Positions 34,931 through 43,294 of a DNA stretch of 64,000 nucleotides are shown in pieces; the stretch's first letter is position 1, and every line of letters begins with the position of its first letter. The notes below the pieces were generated by a model, which saw nothing but the letters and a program-made list of their open reading frames with translations, had not been told where the DNA came from and did no database searches. The position numbers and the translations under genes are program-made. The stretch is from Sphingobacterium prati (GTDB lineage: Bacteria; Bacteroidota; Bacteroidia; Sphingobacteriales; Sphingobacteriaceae), in the NCBI RefSeq assembly GCF_013167215.1, contig NZ_JABJWY010000035.1, forward strand, positions 341,753 through 405,752, given 5' to 3'.

Positions 34931-35830
34931 ATGGAAACACAATTCTCGCAATCTGGCCAGTTCCAGAAAGAAAACTTTTCCGGCTTTATCAAAGAGCTGG
35001 TTCAAAAATTCAAACCCGAGCAAATCTATAGCTTTGGTAAAAACATCGATTTTAAAATCAATGACGGTTGTTTTATTGAGAACCACAGTACAGAAAACTA
35101 TCATTATTTTTTGCTGATGGTAACCGAAAGCGTTACGAGAATTGAACACGAAGTGCAAGACTTTGCCAATAATCATTATCCTTTCGGCAAGATCACCATA
35201 TTGGCTCATGGAAAAGAAACCGTTGGAGAGGCACTAAAGGCCAATAACAGGTTTTTCATTACCGTTTATAATGATGGTCAGATTATTTATAGTCGGGACG
35301 GCATGGTGCAAACTTTCCAAACTACAAGTTTGATACCCATACAGGGAGCGGTAAAAGCCCAAAAACATTACAACCACCGCTTTCCATTGGCAACAGGATT
35401 TTTAAAAAGTGCAAAAGAATGCCTGACGAACCAACATTACAATCTAAGTGCATTTATGGCGCATCAAGTCGTAGAACAATGCTGTATAGTTTTAATAAGG
35501 GTTCATTTGGCTTACCGTTCTGATATACACAACCTATATAGACAGCTTCGGATGTGCGATAGCTTTTCTCCGGCACCATCAAGCCTCTTCTTATCGGGCA
35601 GAGAAGAGGATAAACGGCTCTTTGACATTATGGTAAAAAGTTATTCCGCTGCACGCTACAAAGATGATTTTAAGGTTGAACAAGCCGATGCTGAACAAAT
35701 ATTCACCCGTGTTTCAACCTTTCTAAAGCTTACTGAAATTATGTGCGGTGAAAAGATAAAATCTCTTGCAATAGTGGCAGAATCCTACACACAATTAAAA
35801 AAAGAAAGTGAGGTGGATCATGCTGGATAA
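34931..35830 (+). CDS. degenerate nucleotidyltransferase-HEPN fusion protein
   Basis: A 299-aa protein. Residues about 20-130 follow the layout of minimal nucleotidyltransferases (EQIYSFGKNIDFKIND, ENYHYFLLMVTESVTR), but the catalytic GS...DxD motif is not present. Residues about 150-290 are a HEPN domain (GFLKSAKECLTNQHYNLSAF, AHQVVEQCCIVLIRVHL, AARYKDDFKVEQADAEQIF). HEPN proteins are often RNases in toxin-antitoxin and abortive-infection systems. It overlaps the next gene by 11 bp and is divergent from an XRE regulator. Confidence 0.75.
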   Translation: METQFSQSGQFQKENFSGFIKELVQKFKPEQIYSFGKNIDFKINDGCFIENHSTENYHYFLLMVTESVTRIEHEVQDFANNHYPFGKITILAHGKETVGEALKANNRFFITVYNDGQIIYSRDGMVQTFQTTSLIPIQGAVKAQKHYNHRFPLATGFLKSAKECLTNQHYNLSAFMAHQVVEQCCIVLIRVHLAYRSDIHNLYRQLRMCDSFSPAPSSLFLSGREEDKRLFDIMVKSYSAARYKDDFKVEQADAEQIFTRVSTFLKLTEIMCGEKIKSLAIVAESYTQLKKESEVDHAG

Positions 35831-37106
35831 AAATATTCCATCGATGAACTTCTTTCATTTGCCTTTTACACCCAATACGAGAATACTTACAGAAAATACA
35901 CTGAACCAATATTCCGAGATCAGAAAACCTAAAAGGGGTTATTTTCCAATTAAAATCAGGAAGATATCTTTCAGCAATGAATTGCTTGTAATAGGTGTAA
36001 TTCTGGACAAAGAGCCCGAAGAAATGGTTTACCTTAAGGTAACCACCTCCGAACTATTGGTGAGTTGCAGCGTCGATACCCATGAAAACTATTTGAGCCG
36101 ATACGCTTATTTTGCGCTTAACCAGCTGATGTACTACCACACTGAATATGATTTCGAGGACTATTATTGGCCGGGATTCTTTGATCAGGAAACAGGGGGA
36201 TCTAAATACCTGATGATCCATAAGTCGAAGGATAATTTGCATGTGTCGTCAAAAGTGAGGTATAAAGGCCTATATAAGCCGGGAAAACAACTTCCTATAG
36301 TATCTGCAAATATAGTGGAGCTACGGAAAGCAGTTCCTTCAATTCAAGAAGAGCCACCTAGAAAAACACACAAGGTGTTGGGTTTCTGTTTAGCAGATAA
36401 CAACAATGAAAGGTTCCGAACAAATCATTATCCCTTTTTAATTCCTTATACAGGGATTTTGAACAAGGCTAAAACCGAGGTAAGAAGCTTTACAACATAC
36501 GTGCTTAATGAAATGCAACTTTCTGAAATCGATCTTTCGGACGAACAACAAAACCTCGTTGAGATTTGCTTCGACATGAAGAAAATAGCCTTGGTTGCTA
36601 ACCCAGAATATAAAGAAGACGCTCATAAGCTTTCTGAAAAACGGAAACAGAACCAAAATAATTTCAATCAGCTTTTTGAGCTCTGGCAAAAGGCGCTTCC
36701 TTTACTTTCAGGAAGGTTGTACACACACTACAGTTATACATATGGAATGCGTAATGTAAAAGGCAAGCCAAGAAGATCGTATATGACGCCATGCGCCTTT
36801 AATAATGAAACACCAGAAATCTGTTTTCTATGGAAAGATATGGGCGATTATTATAAACTAGAACTTCGACTAATGTTTCAAGGAAAAATACATCCGCTAC
36901 AATATTACTTCAATACCGCTTTTTTTGCTATGCTGAGCTACAGCCCGAGAAATTATGTGCTGTTGAACTCTGTTGATGATAGTCAACTGGTCAGTTATTT
37001 TCAGCAAAGCCAATTTCAGCTCTTAGTACTAAAGAAACACTATGAGGGTGATTTCAAAAATTTTGTAGATCAATTAAGAATGGTATACCGTTTCATCAAT
37101 AAATAA
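35820..37106 (+). CDS. unrecognised protein of HEPN operon, 428 aa
   Basis: A soluble protein with no signal or membrane segment. ATG 35820 is chosen over GTG 35808; it overlaps the HEPN gene by 11 bp, suggesting tight coupling. The N-terminal 150 residues look beta-rich (KIRKISFSNELLVIGVILDK...), the central part helical and charged (KLSEKRKQNQNNFNQLFELW), and the C-terminal third again alpha/beta (CFLWKDMGDYYKLELRLMFQ). I recognise no catalytic motif. It is possibly the effector or partner of the HEPN protein. Confidence 0.72.
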   Translation: MLDKNIPSMNFFHLPFTPNTRILTENTLNQYSEIRKPKRGYFPIKIRKISFSNELLVIGVILDKEPEEMVYLKVTTSELLVSCSVDTHENYLSRYAYFALNQLMYYHTEYDFEDYYWPGFFDQETGGSKYLMIHKSKDNLHVSSKVRYKGLYKPGKQLPIVSANIVELRKAVPSIQEEPPRKTHKVLGFCLADNNNERFRTNHYPFLIPYTGILNKAKTEVRSFTTYVLNEMQLSEIDLSDEQQNLVEICFDMKKIALVANPEYKEDAHKLSEKRKQNQNNFNQLFELWQKALPLLSGRLYTHYSYTYGMRNVKGKPRRSYMTPCAFNNETPEICFLWKDMGDYYKLELRLMFQGKIHPLQYYFNTAFFAMLSYSPRNYVLLNSVDDSQLVSYFQQSQFQLLVLKKHYEGDFKNFVDQLRMVYRFINK

Positions 37107-37113
37107 AGAGGTT

Positions 37114-37344
37114 ATGGAAGAAATTTTAAAGGCTTTAAATTATCAACCCATTGATATCTCCGATGAGGATCTTGATAATCCTGTGCCGTCAATTACTTAT
37201 TTTTTCGTGAACCATCCGATTCACGAATCCCGTACTAAGCTTTGGGAGCTATACGAGGGATGGATTCATTTCGCTGCTGAATCTCCTGAAGGCGAGGAAC
37301 TAACAGATATGTTATTTTTTATAATCAATTGGTGGAACTGCTGA
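37114..37344 (+). CDS. small acidic protein, 76 aa, of HEPN operon
   Basis: It starts 7 bp after the 428-aa gene. It is acidic and aromatic (DISDEDLDNPVPSITYFFVN, LWELYEGWIHFAAESPEGEE), without a known domain. Tight spacing makes it the third member of the operon. Small size and acidity would suit an inhibitor or antitoxin, but that is inference only. Confidence 0.65.
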   Translation: MEEILKALNYQPIDISDEDLDNPVPSITYFFVNHPIHESRTKLWELYEGWIHFAAESPEGEELTDMLFFIINWWNC

Positions 37345-37444
37345 ACCTATGTTATGTATTTACCAAAAAAATTGAATTAAATAAATAGCGATATTATCAA
37401 TCAAAAACCATAAATAGGATTTACTTGAATAATGCCTGCAAATT

Positions 37445-37477
37445 GGCCGTCCCGCATTTGCGGCCTGCGGAACGGCC
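37445..37477. repeat. GC-rich nested hairpin
   Basis: GGCCGT (37445-37450) pairs with ACGGCC (37472-37477) around an inner CCGC/GCGG stem. The surrounding 37430-37540 is much richer in G+C than neighbours. It lies between the convergent 37114 and ORF6N genes and could act as a terminator without a T run, or be a remnant. Short overlapping plus-strand ORFs here are not convincing. Confidence 0.45.
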
Positions 37478-37538
37478 TCCGCTCTTGGCTGTTGCTGTTC
37501 CCGCTTTTGGCATATACGGAGAAGCCAGTAACAGAAAA

Positions 37539-38075
37539 CTACAGTTCGTCGGGCTTGAACCCAATTCGTGTCCTTTTCGGCGCTGGCCGTTCCTGTTTCT
37601 CCAGCAGTTCGTCTAGGTAGCGGAAAACGATCTCCATGTTTTTGTCTTGGTTATTCAGTTTTCCTTTAATCTTTTCAATTTCCAGCCTGATCTCTGTATT
37701 GTCGGACAGCACATGGCGCATTTTGGTAAAAATGCGGATGATCTGGATGTTTACCTCAATAGCCCTTGTGCTGTTTAGCACGCTGGAAAGCATTGCCACG
37801 CCCTGTTCGGTAAAGGCCGTGATGTTATATTTCGAGTGCGCCCCGTGTCTTAAGGTGCCAAATTGGCTCCTTAAGATTTTCTGTTCCTCCGTGTTTAGCT
37901 CAAACATGAAATCTTCGGGAAAACGTTCTGCGTTTCTTTTTACCTGCCGCTTTAGCTGTTTGGTTTCCACTCCATATAGTTCAGCCAGATCGGAATCCAG
38001 CATCACTTTATGCCCTCTTATAATGTAAATCTGGTTCATAACCAGTTCATCAGAAATTTTGATCTTTGTTTCCAT
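37539..38075 (-). CDS. ORF6N domain-containing protein
   Basis: A 178-aa protein. Residues 13-95 (IYIIRGHKVMLDSDLAELYG, then QLKRQVKRNAERFPEDFMFE, and AFTEQGVAMLSSVL) are the ORF6N DNA-binding domain common in phages and mobile elements. The C-terminal part is a charged coiled-coil-like helix (IEKIKGKLNNQDKNMEIVFR). It lies 55 bp downstream of the integrase on the same strand. Its role is unknown, probably regulatory or anti-repressor-like. Confidence 0.88.
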   Translation of the reverse strand: METKIKISDELVMNQIYIIRGHKVMLDSDLAELYGVETKQLKRQVKRNAERFPEDFMFELNTEEQKILRSQFGTLRHGAHSKYNITAFTEQGVAMLSSVLNSTRAIEVNIQIIRIFTKMRHVLSDNTEIRLEIEKIKGKLNNQDKNMEIVFRYLDELLEKQERPAPKRTRIGFKPDEL

Positions 38076-38129
38076 TCTATTAGCGTGTATTTAAAAGCGG
38101 TCGGCACATGAGCTGCCGACCGGAAGGAA

Positions 38130-39350
38130 TTAAATTGAGGCAAAAATTTGTCTTAAGGGTGCCATGTCGCTGCTTACCTTTTCATCCAGCATTTTTGCAT
38201 AAAGTTGGGTGGTGCGTATATTGGTATGTCCCATCATTTTTGATACGCTTTCAATAGGTACACCATTCAAAAGGGTAACTGTAGTGGCAAAAGTGCGCTT
38301 GGCGATCCGGTTGCCGAGTGTCTTGACGATATCCGATAGTGCGGCAATCTCCACCAAATACTCGTTCATTTTTTGATTGCTGGAAATCGGCAGCGCCCTG
38401 TTCTGATTGACACAGAAAGGATGATCTTTATACCTTTCTAGAATATCAGCGGCTATTGGGATAAGCGGGACGGCTACAGGCGTACCAGTTTTTTTACGAT
38501 AGCTGAACAGCCACTTTTCCCCGTCAATACCTATACGTATGTCGGTTTGTTTGAGTTTTTGCACATCGGCATAGGACAACCCCGTATAGCAGCTAAACAG
38601 GAAAAAGTCTCGAACCTGTGAAAGTCTTGCGGTACTGTATTTTTTGCCGGCAATGTTTTGCAGTTCATCCGCAGTAAGGTATTCCCTTTGTACGAGTTTT
38701 GATTTCAACTTATAACCAAAGAAGGGATCGGTGATGATCCATTTGTTTCTAAGACATATACGGACGATTTTTCCAAGATTTTTAAGGTGCTTACTGGCTG
38801 TATTGGTATCATTATCCTTTGAAGTGTGCAGGTAGAAATCAAAACCATCAATAAACTCATGGTCTATATTTCGGATATTGAGGTCACCTGTTCGGTATTT
38901 CAGTAAAAGATATTCTTTAACGTGCTTTTCCAGTACCTTAAACCGCCTCAAAGTGCCTTCCGCATAATCTTCCTTTTCTACAAGTGCGGCCATGTTTGTG
39001 TTGTGAATTTTAATGGCCTCCATAATAGTGTGCATTTTTTCGGCCTTGCCCAGATACTTGCATTTAACGCTTTCAGCGGATATGTCTGCGTCTTCTACGC
39101 ATAAAGAAGTATGGGCAGCGGTGACACCTGCTTTCATTTTGTCGAGATAGGAATTTAAAGTTTTGGCATCTTCTTTTGTGCCGATCATGTGACCCGCTTT
39201 GGTGTTCCACAATTCCGGTTCACATTTTCTGCTGGCGGACATTTCCACAGGTTTTCCGTTAACGGTAATCCTTAGATAAACAGGAACAGCACCTTTAACA
39301 TAATTTTTTGGTTTCTTCAGGTAGAAGAGCAGACTGAAATTAGTTTTCAT
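38130..39350 (-). CDS. tyrosine integrase of the tRNA-Lys element
   Basis: A 406-aa Bacteroidetes-type integrase: N-terminal Arm/SAM-like domain (NFSLLFYLKKPKNYVKGAVP, then core-binding part) and C-terminal catalytic domain. The tyrosine lies in GHTNIRTTQLYAKM (Tyr384) with His375. At the Arg I position there is Ser259 (CYTGLSYADV), as in IntDOT of CTnDOT. Box II reads RIAKRTFAT, so the usual HxxR is Arg348...Lys351. ATG 39350 is preferred over 39374. It lies next to the tRNA-Lys 3' end, consistent with integration there. Confidence 0.92.
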   Translation of the reverse strand: MKTNFSLLFYLKKPKNYVKGAVPVYLRITVNGKPVEMSASRKCEPELWNTKAGHMIGTKEDAKTLNSYLDKMKAGVTAAHTSLCVEDADISAESVKCKYLGKAEKMHTIMEAIKIHNTNMAALVEKEDYAEGTLRRFKVLEKHVKEYLLLKYRTGDLNIRNIDHEFIDGFDFYLHTSKDNDTNTASKHLKNLGKIVRICLRNKWIITDPFFGYKLKSKLVQREYLTADELQNIAGKKYSTARLSQVRDFFLFSCYTGLSYADVQKLKQTDIRIGIDGEKWLFSYRKKTGTPVAVPLIPIAADILERYKDHPFCVNQNRALPISSNQKMNEYLVEIAALSDIVKTLGNRIAKRTFATTVTLLNGVPIESVSKMMGHTNIRTTQLYAKMLDEKVSSDMAPLRQIFASI

Positions 39351-39467
39351 AATCGACTGATTTAAAGTTAACAAAGTTAGCCTTGCAGTCTAATCGTATC
39401 AAGTCGTTTAATGATTGAACGTTCTGTAAGTCAATAACTTACATCATTTCCAGTGAGTATGCCACTC

Positions 39468-39501
39468 TGTAAAACTACTCACCGAATCACTCACTTTTTT
39501 T
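39468..39501. repeat. right subterminal repeat (candidate integrase arm site)
   Basis: TGTAA..CTACTCA..GAAT.ACTCAC plus T run, a direct-repeat partner of 26345-26379. About 22 of the 28 core bases match. It is about 95 bp inside the right att repeat. Confidence 0.6.
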
Positions 39502-39541
39502 ATGCGATTTATTGCATATTTTGGTGTTTCCGGTAAAATAA

Positions 39542-39574
39542 AAAAGCTTGCAATCATTTGATTTGCAAGCTTTT
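39542..39574 (-). terminator. element-supplied terminator for tRNA-Lys
   Basis: AAAAGCTTGCAA (39542-39553) and TTGCAAGCTTTT (39563-39574) form a 12-bp perfect stem with a 9-nt loop. On the minus strand it lies 25 bp past the tRNA 3' end. Because it is inside the element, it replaces the chromosomal terminator now stranded at 26253-26276. Confidence 0.82.
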
Positions 39575-39594
39575 ACGTAGTTTTGATACTATCT

Positions 39595-39615
39595 TTTGTG
39601 ATCCCGCTGGGATTC
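39595..39615 (-). repeat. attR: att repeat within intact tRNA-Lys
   Basis: Right copy of the 21-bp direct repeat, covering the tRNA 3' terminus and part of the T arm plus 4 bp beyond. The tRNA gene remains complete, so integration here restores the gene. Confidence 0.88.
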
Positions 39616-39671
39616 GAACCCAGGACCCATACATTAAAAGTGTATTGCTCTACCAGCTGAGCTACGGAATC
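39599..39671 (-). tRNA. tRNA-Lys (anticodon UUU)
   Basis: Read on the minus strand, 73 nt. Acceptor GATTCCG pairs with CGGGATC (one G.U), followed by discriminator A; CCA is not encoded. The D arm is GCTCAGCTGGTAGAGC, the anticodon stem ATACA/TGTAT encloses CTTTTAA with anticodon TTT, and the T arm is CCTGGGTTCGAATCCCAG. All arms are intact. It is the insertion target of the element to its left. Confidence 0.96.
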
Positions 39672-39811
39672 ATACTTCTTTTTTTAAACTACCGTTCCTT
39701 GTTTGAAGTGATGCAAAGATAGGATTAATCTCTTTTTCTCACAACTATTTATATAATAAAAATGGGTTTAATGTGTTTAAACCTTCATTTTTAGCAGTTT
39801 ATTTTTTGTCA

Positions 39812-40090
39812 TTATGATAGAAAGTCCCGATCTTCATCGGATAATTTGGACTTAGGTTCCTGATATTCCTCTTCTAATTGATCTGATAATGCTGTATTTT
39901 CCCGTTGTTGTTTCTTTTTACCACCCTTTAATAAAAAAGCGAAGAGAATACCCATTACAAAAAAGGTCAGGATGAGTTTCCATAACGCTATGTTGCCCTC
40001 AATAAAAAGGTCAATATTTACAGTTTGTGAATTCTTGACACAAACCAGCGTTACGATGACCGTCAGAAGTATTAAAAATATGTTGCGCAT
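39812..40090 (-). CDS. LapA/DUF1049-type membrane protein
   Basis: A 92-aa protein with two membrane helices (residues about 4-20 and 37-60) and a charged C-terminal tail (DQLEEEYQEPKSKLSDEDRD). NSQTVNIDLFIEGNIALWKL fits the lipopolysaccharide assembly protein A domain. In enterobacteria LapA helps regulate LPS synthesis; the role in Bacteroidota is not established. It lies just outside the element. Confidence 0.8.
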   Translation of the reverse strand: MRNIFLILLTVIVTLVCVKNSQTVNIDLFIEGNIALWKLILTFFVMGILFAFLLKGGKKKQQRENTALSDQLEEEYQEPKSKLSDEDRDFLS

Positions 40091-40172
40091 AATGATGATA
40101 AATATATGTCATTAGGAATCGCGAATATAGTTATTATCTATTTTTCAATGCTAACAAGCGGCTTTCTTTTGT

Positions 40173-43004
40173 TTAGTTTTTATCTATACCAATCGTTGCG
40201 CGGTTTAAGCGTAAGGAATTTAAAATCACCGAAACGGAACTAAAGCTCATTGCTGCTGCAGCTATCATCGGGGATAATAGGATGCCAAAGCTTGGATAGA
40301 GAAGCCCTGCTGCCAATGGGATACCTAGAATATTATATATGAAAGCAAAGCCTAAATTTTCTTTGATATTTCGAAGTAATTTATGACTCAGTATTTTGGC
40401 TTTGGCAATGCCGGTTAGGTCGCCCTGCAATAAGGTTAGCGATGCACTTTGTATGGCTACATCTGTTCCTGTCCCCATTGCGATACCGATATCGGCCTGT
40501 GCAAGGGCAGGAGCGTCGTTAATGCCGTCACCAGCCATCGCAACAACATGTCCTTGCTCCTGTAAACGGTGTATCTCTTGTAATTTATCTTTTGGTAATG
40601 CATTTGCTTTGAAATGCTTGATCCCAACTTGCTCGGCGACAGATTTTGCCGTATGTGCATTGTCTCCTGTGAGCATTATGACATCCACATCATGTTGGAG
40701 CAGGTACTGTATGGCCTGTTTGGAGGAGGCTTTAATCTGATCAGAAATGCTGAAATAGCCAAGTAAATCACCGCCTTTTGACAGATAAGAGACTGTTTTT
40801 CCATCGGATTGCGCCTGCGCTACAGTATTGCGTATCTCCTCGGGAATATCTATTTCCATACTTTCCATCAACAATTGGTTGCCTAGGGCAATCGGTTGAT
40901 CGCTTAGCTCGCCTTTAATGCCTTGCCCGGCAATATTTTCGAAATTGGCAACCTGTTGTTCAACTTTATTTCCTTCTTTTTTTGCTCGTTTAATAATGGC
41001 CTGACCAAGTGGATGGGTACTGTTGCTATTTAACGAAGCTGCCAAAGACAGTATTTCGGAGATGCTGCTGATTCCTGTGGGTTGAATGTCATCAACGGCG
41101 GGCTTACCTTCGGTTATTGTTCCTGTTTTGTCCGTTAATACGACATCTACTTGGTTCATTTTTTCTAAGGCACTCGCATCTTTGATCAGAATGCCATTTT
41201 TGGCCCCCTTGCCGACCCCGACCATGACAGACATCGGTGTTGCCAGACCAAGGGCACAAGGACAGGCAACTATAAGAACAGCCAATGCGTTGGCAAATCC
41301 GTACGCTAATGATGGTGCAGGGCCCCATATCCACCAGACAAAGAATGTCAACAAAGCGATAACGATCACTATTGGAACAAATATTTCAGAGACTTTATCC
41401 GTAAGACGTTGTATCGGTGCTTTACTTCGACTGGCATCATTGACCATCTGGATGATCTGAGCCAATAGGGTATCTGAGCCGATGCGTTCGGCTTTCATCA
41501 AAAAAAGCCGTTCACCGTTGATCGTACCTGAGCTTACTTTGTCGCCTTCCTGTTTTTCGACAGGCAGGGGTTCACCTGTCAACATGGATTCGTCAATATT
41601 CGTTGTACCATTTGTGATCTGACCGTCTACAGGTATTTTATCTCCGGGTTTGACTTTCAGGGTGTCTCCAATCTGAATCTGATCAACTCCAATTTTTACG
41701 TCAACACCATTTTCGACCCGGGTAGCGTCCGATGGGCTAAGTTTAATGAGTTCTTTGATCGCTGAATTGGTCTTTGAATGTGCCTTGGCTTCCATCACCT
41801 GACCTAGAAGTACTAAGGTTAAAATGACTGTGACCGACTCGAAATACAAGGCAATATAACCATGATGATTTTTTAGGTCAGTAGGGAAGATCTGGGGAAA
41901 GAATAAACCTACAAGACTATAGAGAAATGCTGCACCCGCTCCAAGGGCGATCAGGCTGAACATATTTAAACGCCAGGTTTTAAAAGAAACCCAGCCACGC
42001 TGAAAAAATGACCAGCAGGTATAGAAAACGACGGGTAGGGATAATAATAATTGTATCCAACCGGACAAATCTGGCGGTATAATTTTACCAATGGGATTAC
42101 CCGGAAGCATTTCCCCCATGGAGAGAACAAATATTGGAACTGTAAACAAAATAGAAAGCCACAGTTTCAGGCGGAGATCTTTATATGTCCGGTCCTCTTC
42201 GTGGTCGTTTCCACCAGCAATTGGAACAAGATCCATACCGCAGATCGGGCAACTTCCAGGCTGGTCCCGGACAATTTCGGGATGCATCGGACAGGTATAT
42301 TGTGTTATTTTGTTCAATTCAGGAATTTTTTCAAGATTCATTCCGCAAACCGGACAGCTGCCCGGTTGATCATAAACTTTGTCGCCTTCACAGTGCATCG
42401 GGCAGTAGTATTTTCCTGCAGAACCCGTATGTTGCTGCTTGGACACTGCGGCAACGGACTGTTCATTGTGCTGATGCATATGCCCATGATGATCGTGCTC
42501 CTGTGTGGAAGATCCATGCTTGGGGTGATGATTATGATCCTCTGCGGTGGTATGTCGCCGCTGTTCAGGCTCCATTGTTTTGTTTGCAGCAGATCTTCCG
42601 AAATGATCCGAATGGCCTGTATGGCCATGCTGTTGTTCACTTCGAATCTGTTCGACTGGTACGAGATACATGCCGCAAACGGGGCAACGTCCTGGTAGGT
42701 CATATGTTTTCTCTCCTTCGCAGTGCATCGGACAATAGTACTTGCCTGTGGGGGACAGCGCTGAGGATCTAGCTTTATGTAAGGAAAGTTTTGGCTCGCT
42801 TTGTTCGCTGATTTGGTAGTTACCCAATCTAGATAGCATCCCTTGGATCTGATCTGCTGAAATTTCCTGCTCAGATTCTATCGTCAACAATGGTGGATCT
42901 AGCGAGACCTTAGCTTGGGCTTCGGGAAGCTGATTAATCGCGTTTTCAATGGTCGTTCTGCATCCATTACAGGACATGCCTGAAAGTTTATATTGGTATT
43001 GCAT
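40173..43004 (-). CDS. copper-translocating P1B-type ATPase with three metal-binding modules
   Basis: A 943-aa inner-membrane Cu(I)/Ag(I) export ATPase. It starts with an HMA domain (GMSCNGC, Cys at about 10 and 13). Then come three CPMHxE...CPxCGM heavy-metal-binding modules (about 90-120, 200-230, 235-265), separated by a His-rich linker (about 125-190). Eight helices follow, with CPC in the ion-binding helix (about residue 581), DKTGT phosphorylation site (about 624) and GDGIND. It is longer than usual CopA (about 750-830). Plus-strand ORFs here are shadows. No CopY/CueR regulator is nearby. Confidence 0.95.
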   Translation of the reverse strand: MQYQYKLSGMSCNGCRTTIENAINQLPEAQAKVSLDPPLLTIESEQEISADQIQGMLSRLGNYQISEQSEPKLSLHKARSSALSPTGKYYCPMHCEGEKTYDLPGRCPVCGMYLVPVEQIRSEQQHGHTGHSDHFGRSAANKTMEPEQRRHTTAEDHNHHPKHGSSTQEHDHHGHMHQHNEQSVAAVSKQQHTGSAGKYYCPMHCEGDKVYDQPGSCPVCGMNLEKIPELNKITQYTCPMHPEIVRDQPGSCPICGMDLVPIAGGNDHEEDRTYKDLRLKLWLSILFTVPIFVLSMGEMLPGNPIGKIIPPDLSGWIQLLLSLPVVFYTCWSFFQRGWVSFKTWRLNMFSLIALGAGAAFLYSLVGLFFPQIFPTDLKNHHGYIALYFESVTVILTLVLLGQVMEAKAHSKTNSAIKELIKLSPSDATRVENGVDVKIGVDQIQIGDTLKVKPGDKIPVDGQITNGTTNIDESMLTGEPLPVEKQEGDKVSSGTINGERLFLMKAERIGSDTLLAQIIQMVNDASRSKAPIQRLTDKVSEIFVPIVIVIALLTFFVWWIWGPAPSLAYGFANALAVLIVACPCALGLATPMSVMVGVGKGAKNGILIKDASALEKMNQVDVVLTDKTGTITEGKPAVDDIQPTGISSISEILSLAASLNSNSTHPLGQAIIKRAKKEGNKVEQQVANFENIAGQGIKGELSDQPIALGNQLLMESMEIDIPEEIRNTVAQAQSDGKTVSYLSKGGDLLGYFSISDQIKASSKQAIQYLLQHDVDVIMLTGDNAHTAKSVAEQVGIKHFKANALPKDKLQEIHRLQEQGHVVAMAGDGINDAPALAQADIGIAMGTGTDVAIQSASLTLLQGDLTGIAKAKILSHKLLRNIKENLGFAFIYNILGIPLAAGLLYPSFGILLSPMIAAAAMSFSSVSVILNSLRLNRATIGIDKN

Positions 43005-43294
43005 AGCATTTTATTATACAATAAATTTAAGGCTTATCGCTCGGCTAATGTTGTACTTTTACAATGTTTTTTTGTAATATTTCCATCCGCTGATCCATCA
43101 TTACGATAAGAAAATCAGTGTATTGGATCACCAATTGCCGTGATGCACCATGTGGAATAAACAAACAAATGGAGTTATTTGTTTCCCAACAATTAGACCT
43201 GTTGCAAATGCAAAAAGCGGAGATGTGATAAATTTGACGCAAAAATTGTGCGTGGATGAGTTAATATGATGTTCTTTTTTGGTAAAATGATCCC
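43005..43294. other. intergenic region upstream of copper ATPase
   Basis: 290 bp separating the ATPase from the 43295 gene on the same strand. A 65-aa minus-strand frame (43045-43242) has a TTG start and no protein-like features, so I do not call it. No metal-responsive operator is obvious. Confidence 0.45.

Larger units (their letters stand above)
26278..39615. mobile_element. integrative mobilizable element in tRNA-Lys
   Basis: A 13.3-kb element bounded by an identical 21-bp direct repeat (26278-26298 and 39595-39615) that is the 3' end of tRNA-Lys. The right end has the intact tRNA next to a tyrosine integrase gene; the left end has only the stub. Inside are two excisionase-like helix-turn-helix genes, BtgA/BtgB-type mobilization genes, a structured GC-rich oriT-like region, and cargo including an AraC+SDR pair and a HEPN-containing operon. 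No type IV secretion genes are present, so it would need a helper conjugative element for transfer. Confidence 0.88.

Noticed and set aside
37425..37620. Two overlapping plus-strand ORFs in the GC-rich patch near the ORF6N gene
   Set aside because: They overlap the ORF6N 3' end and owe their openness to GC bias; the hairpin structure explains the sequence better.
42051..42772. Long plus-strand ORFs (up to 215 aa) within the copper ATPase gene
   Set aside because: They are antisense to the Cys/His-rich metal-binding modules, and their apparent Cys richness is a codon mirror of those repeats.
43045..43242. 65-aa minus-strand ORF upstream of the copper ATPase
   Set aside because: TTG start and no recognisable protein features; most likely untranslated leader or spacer.
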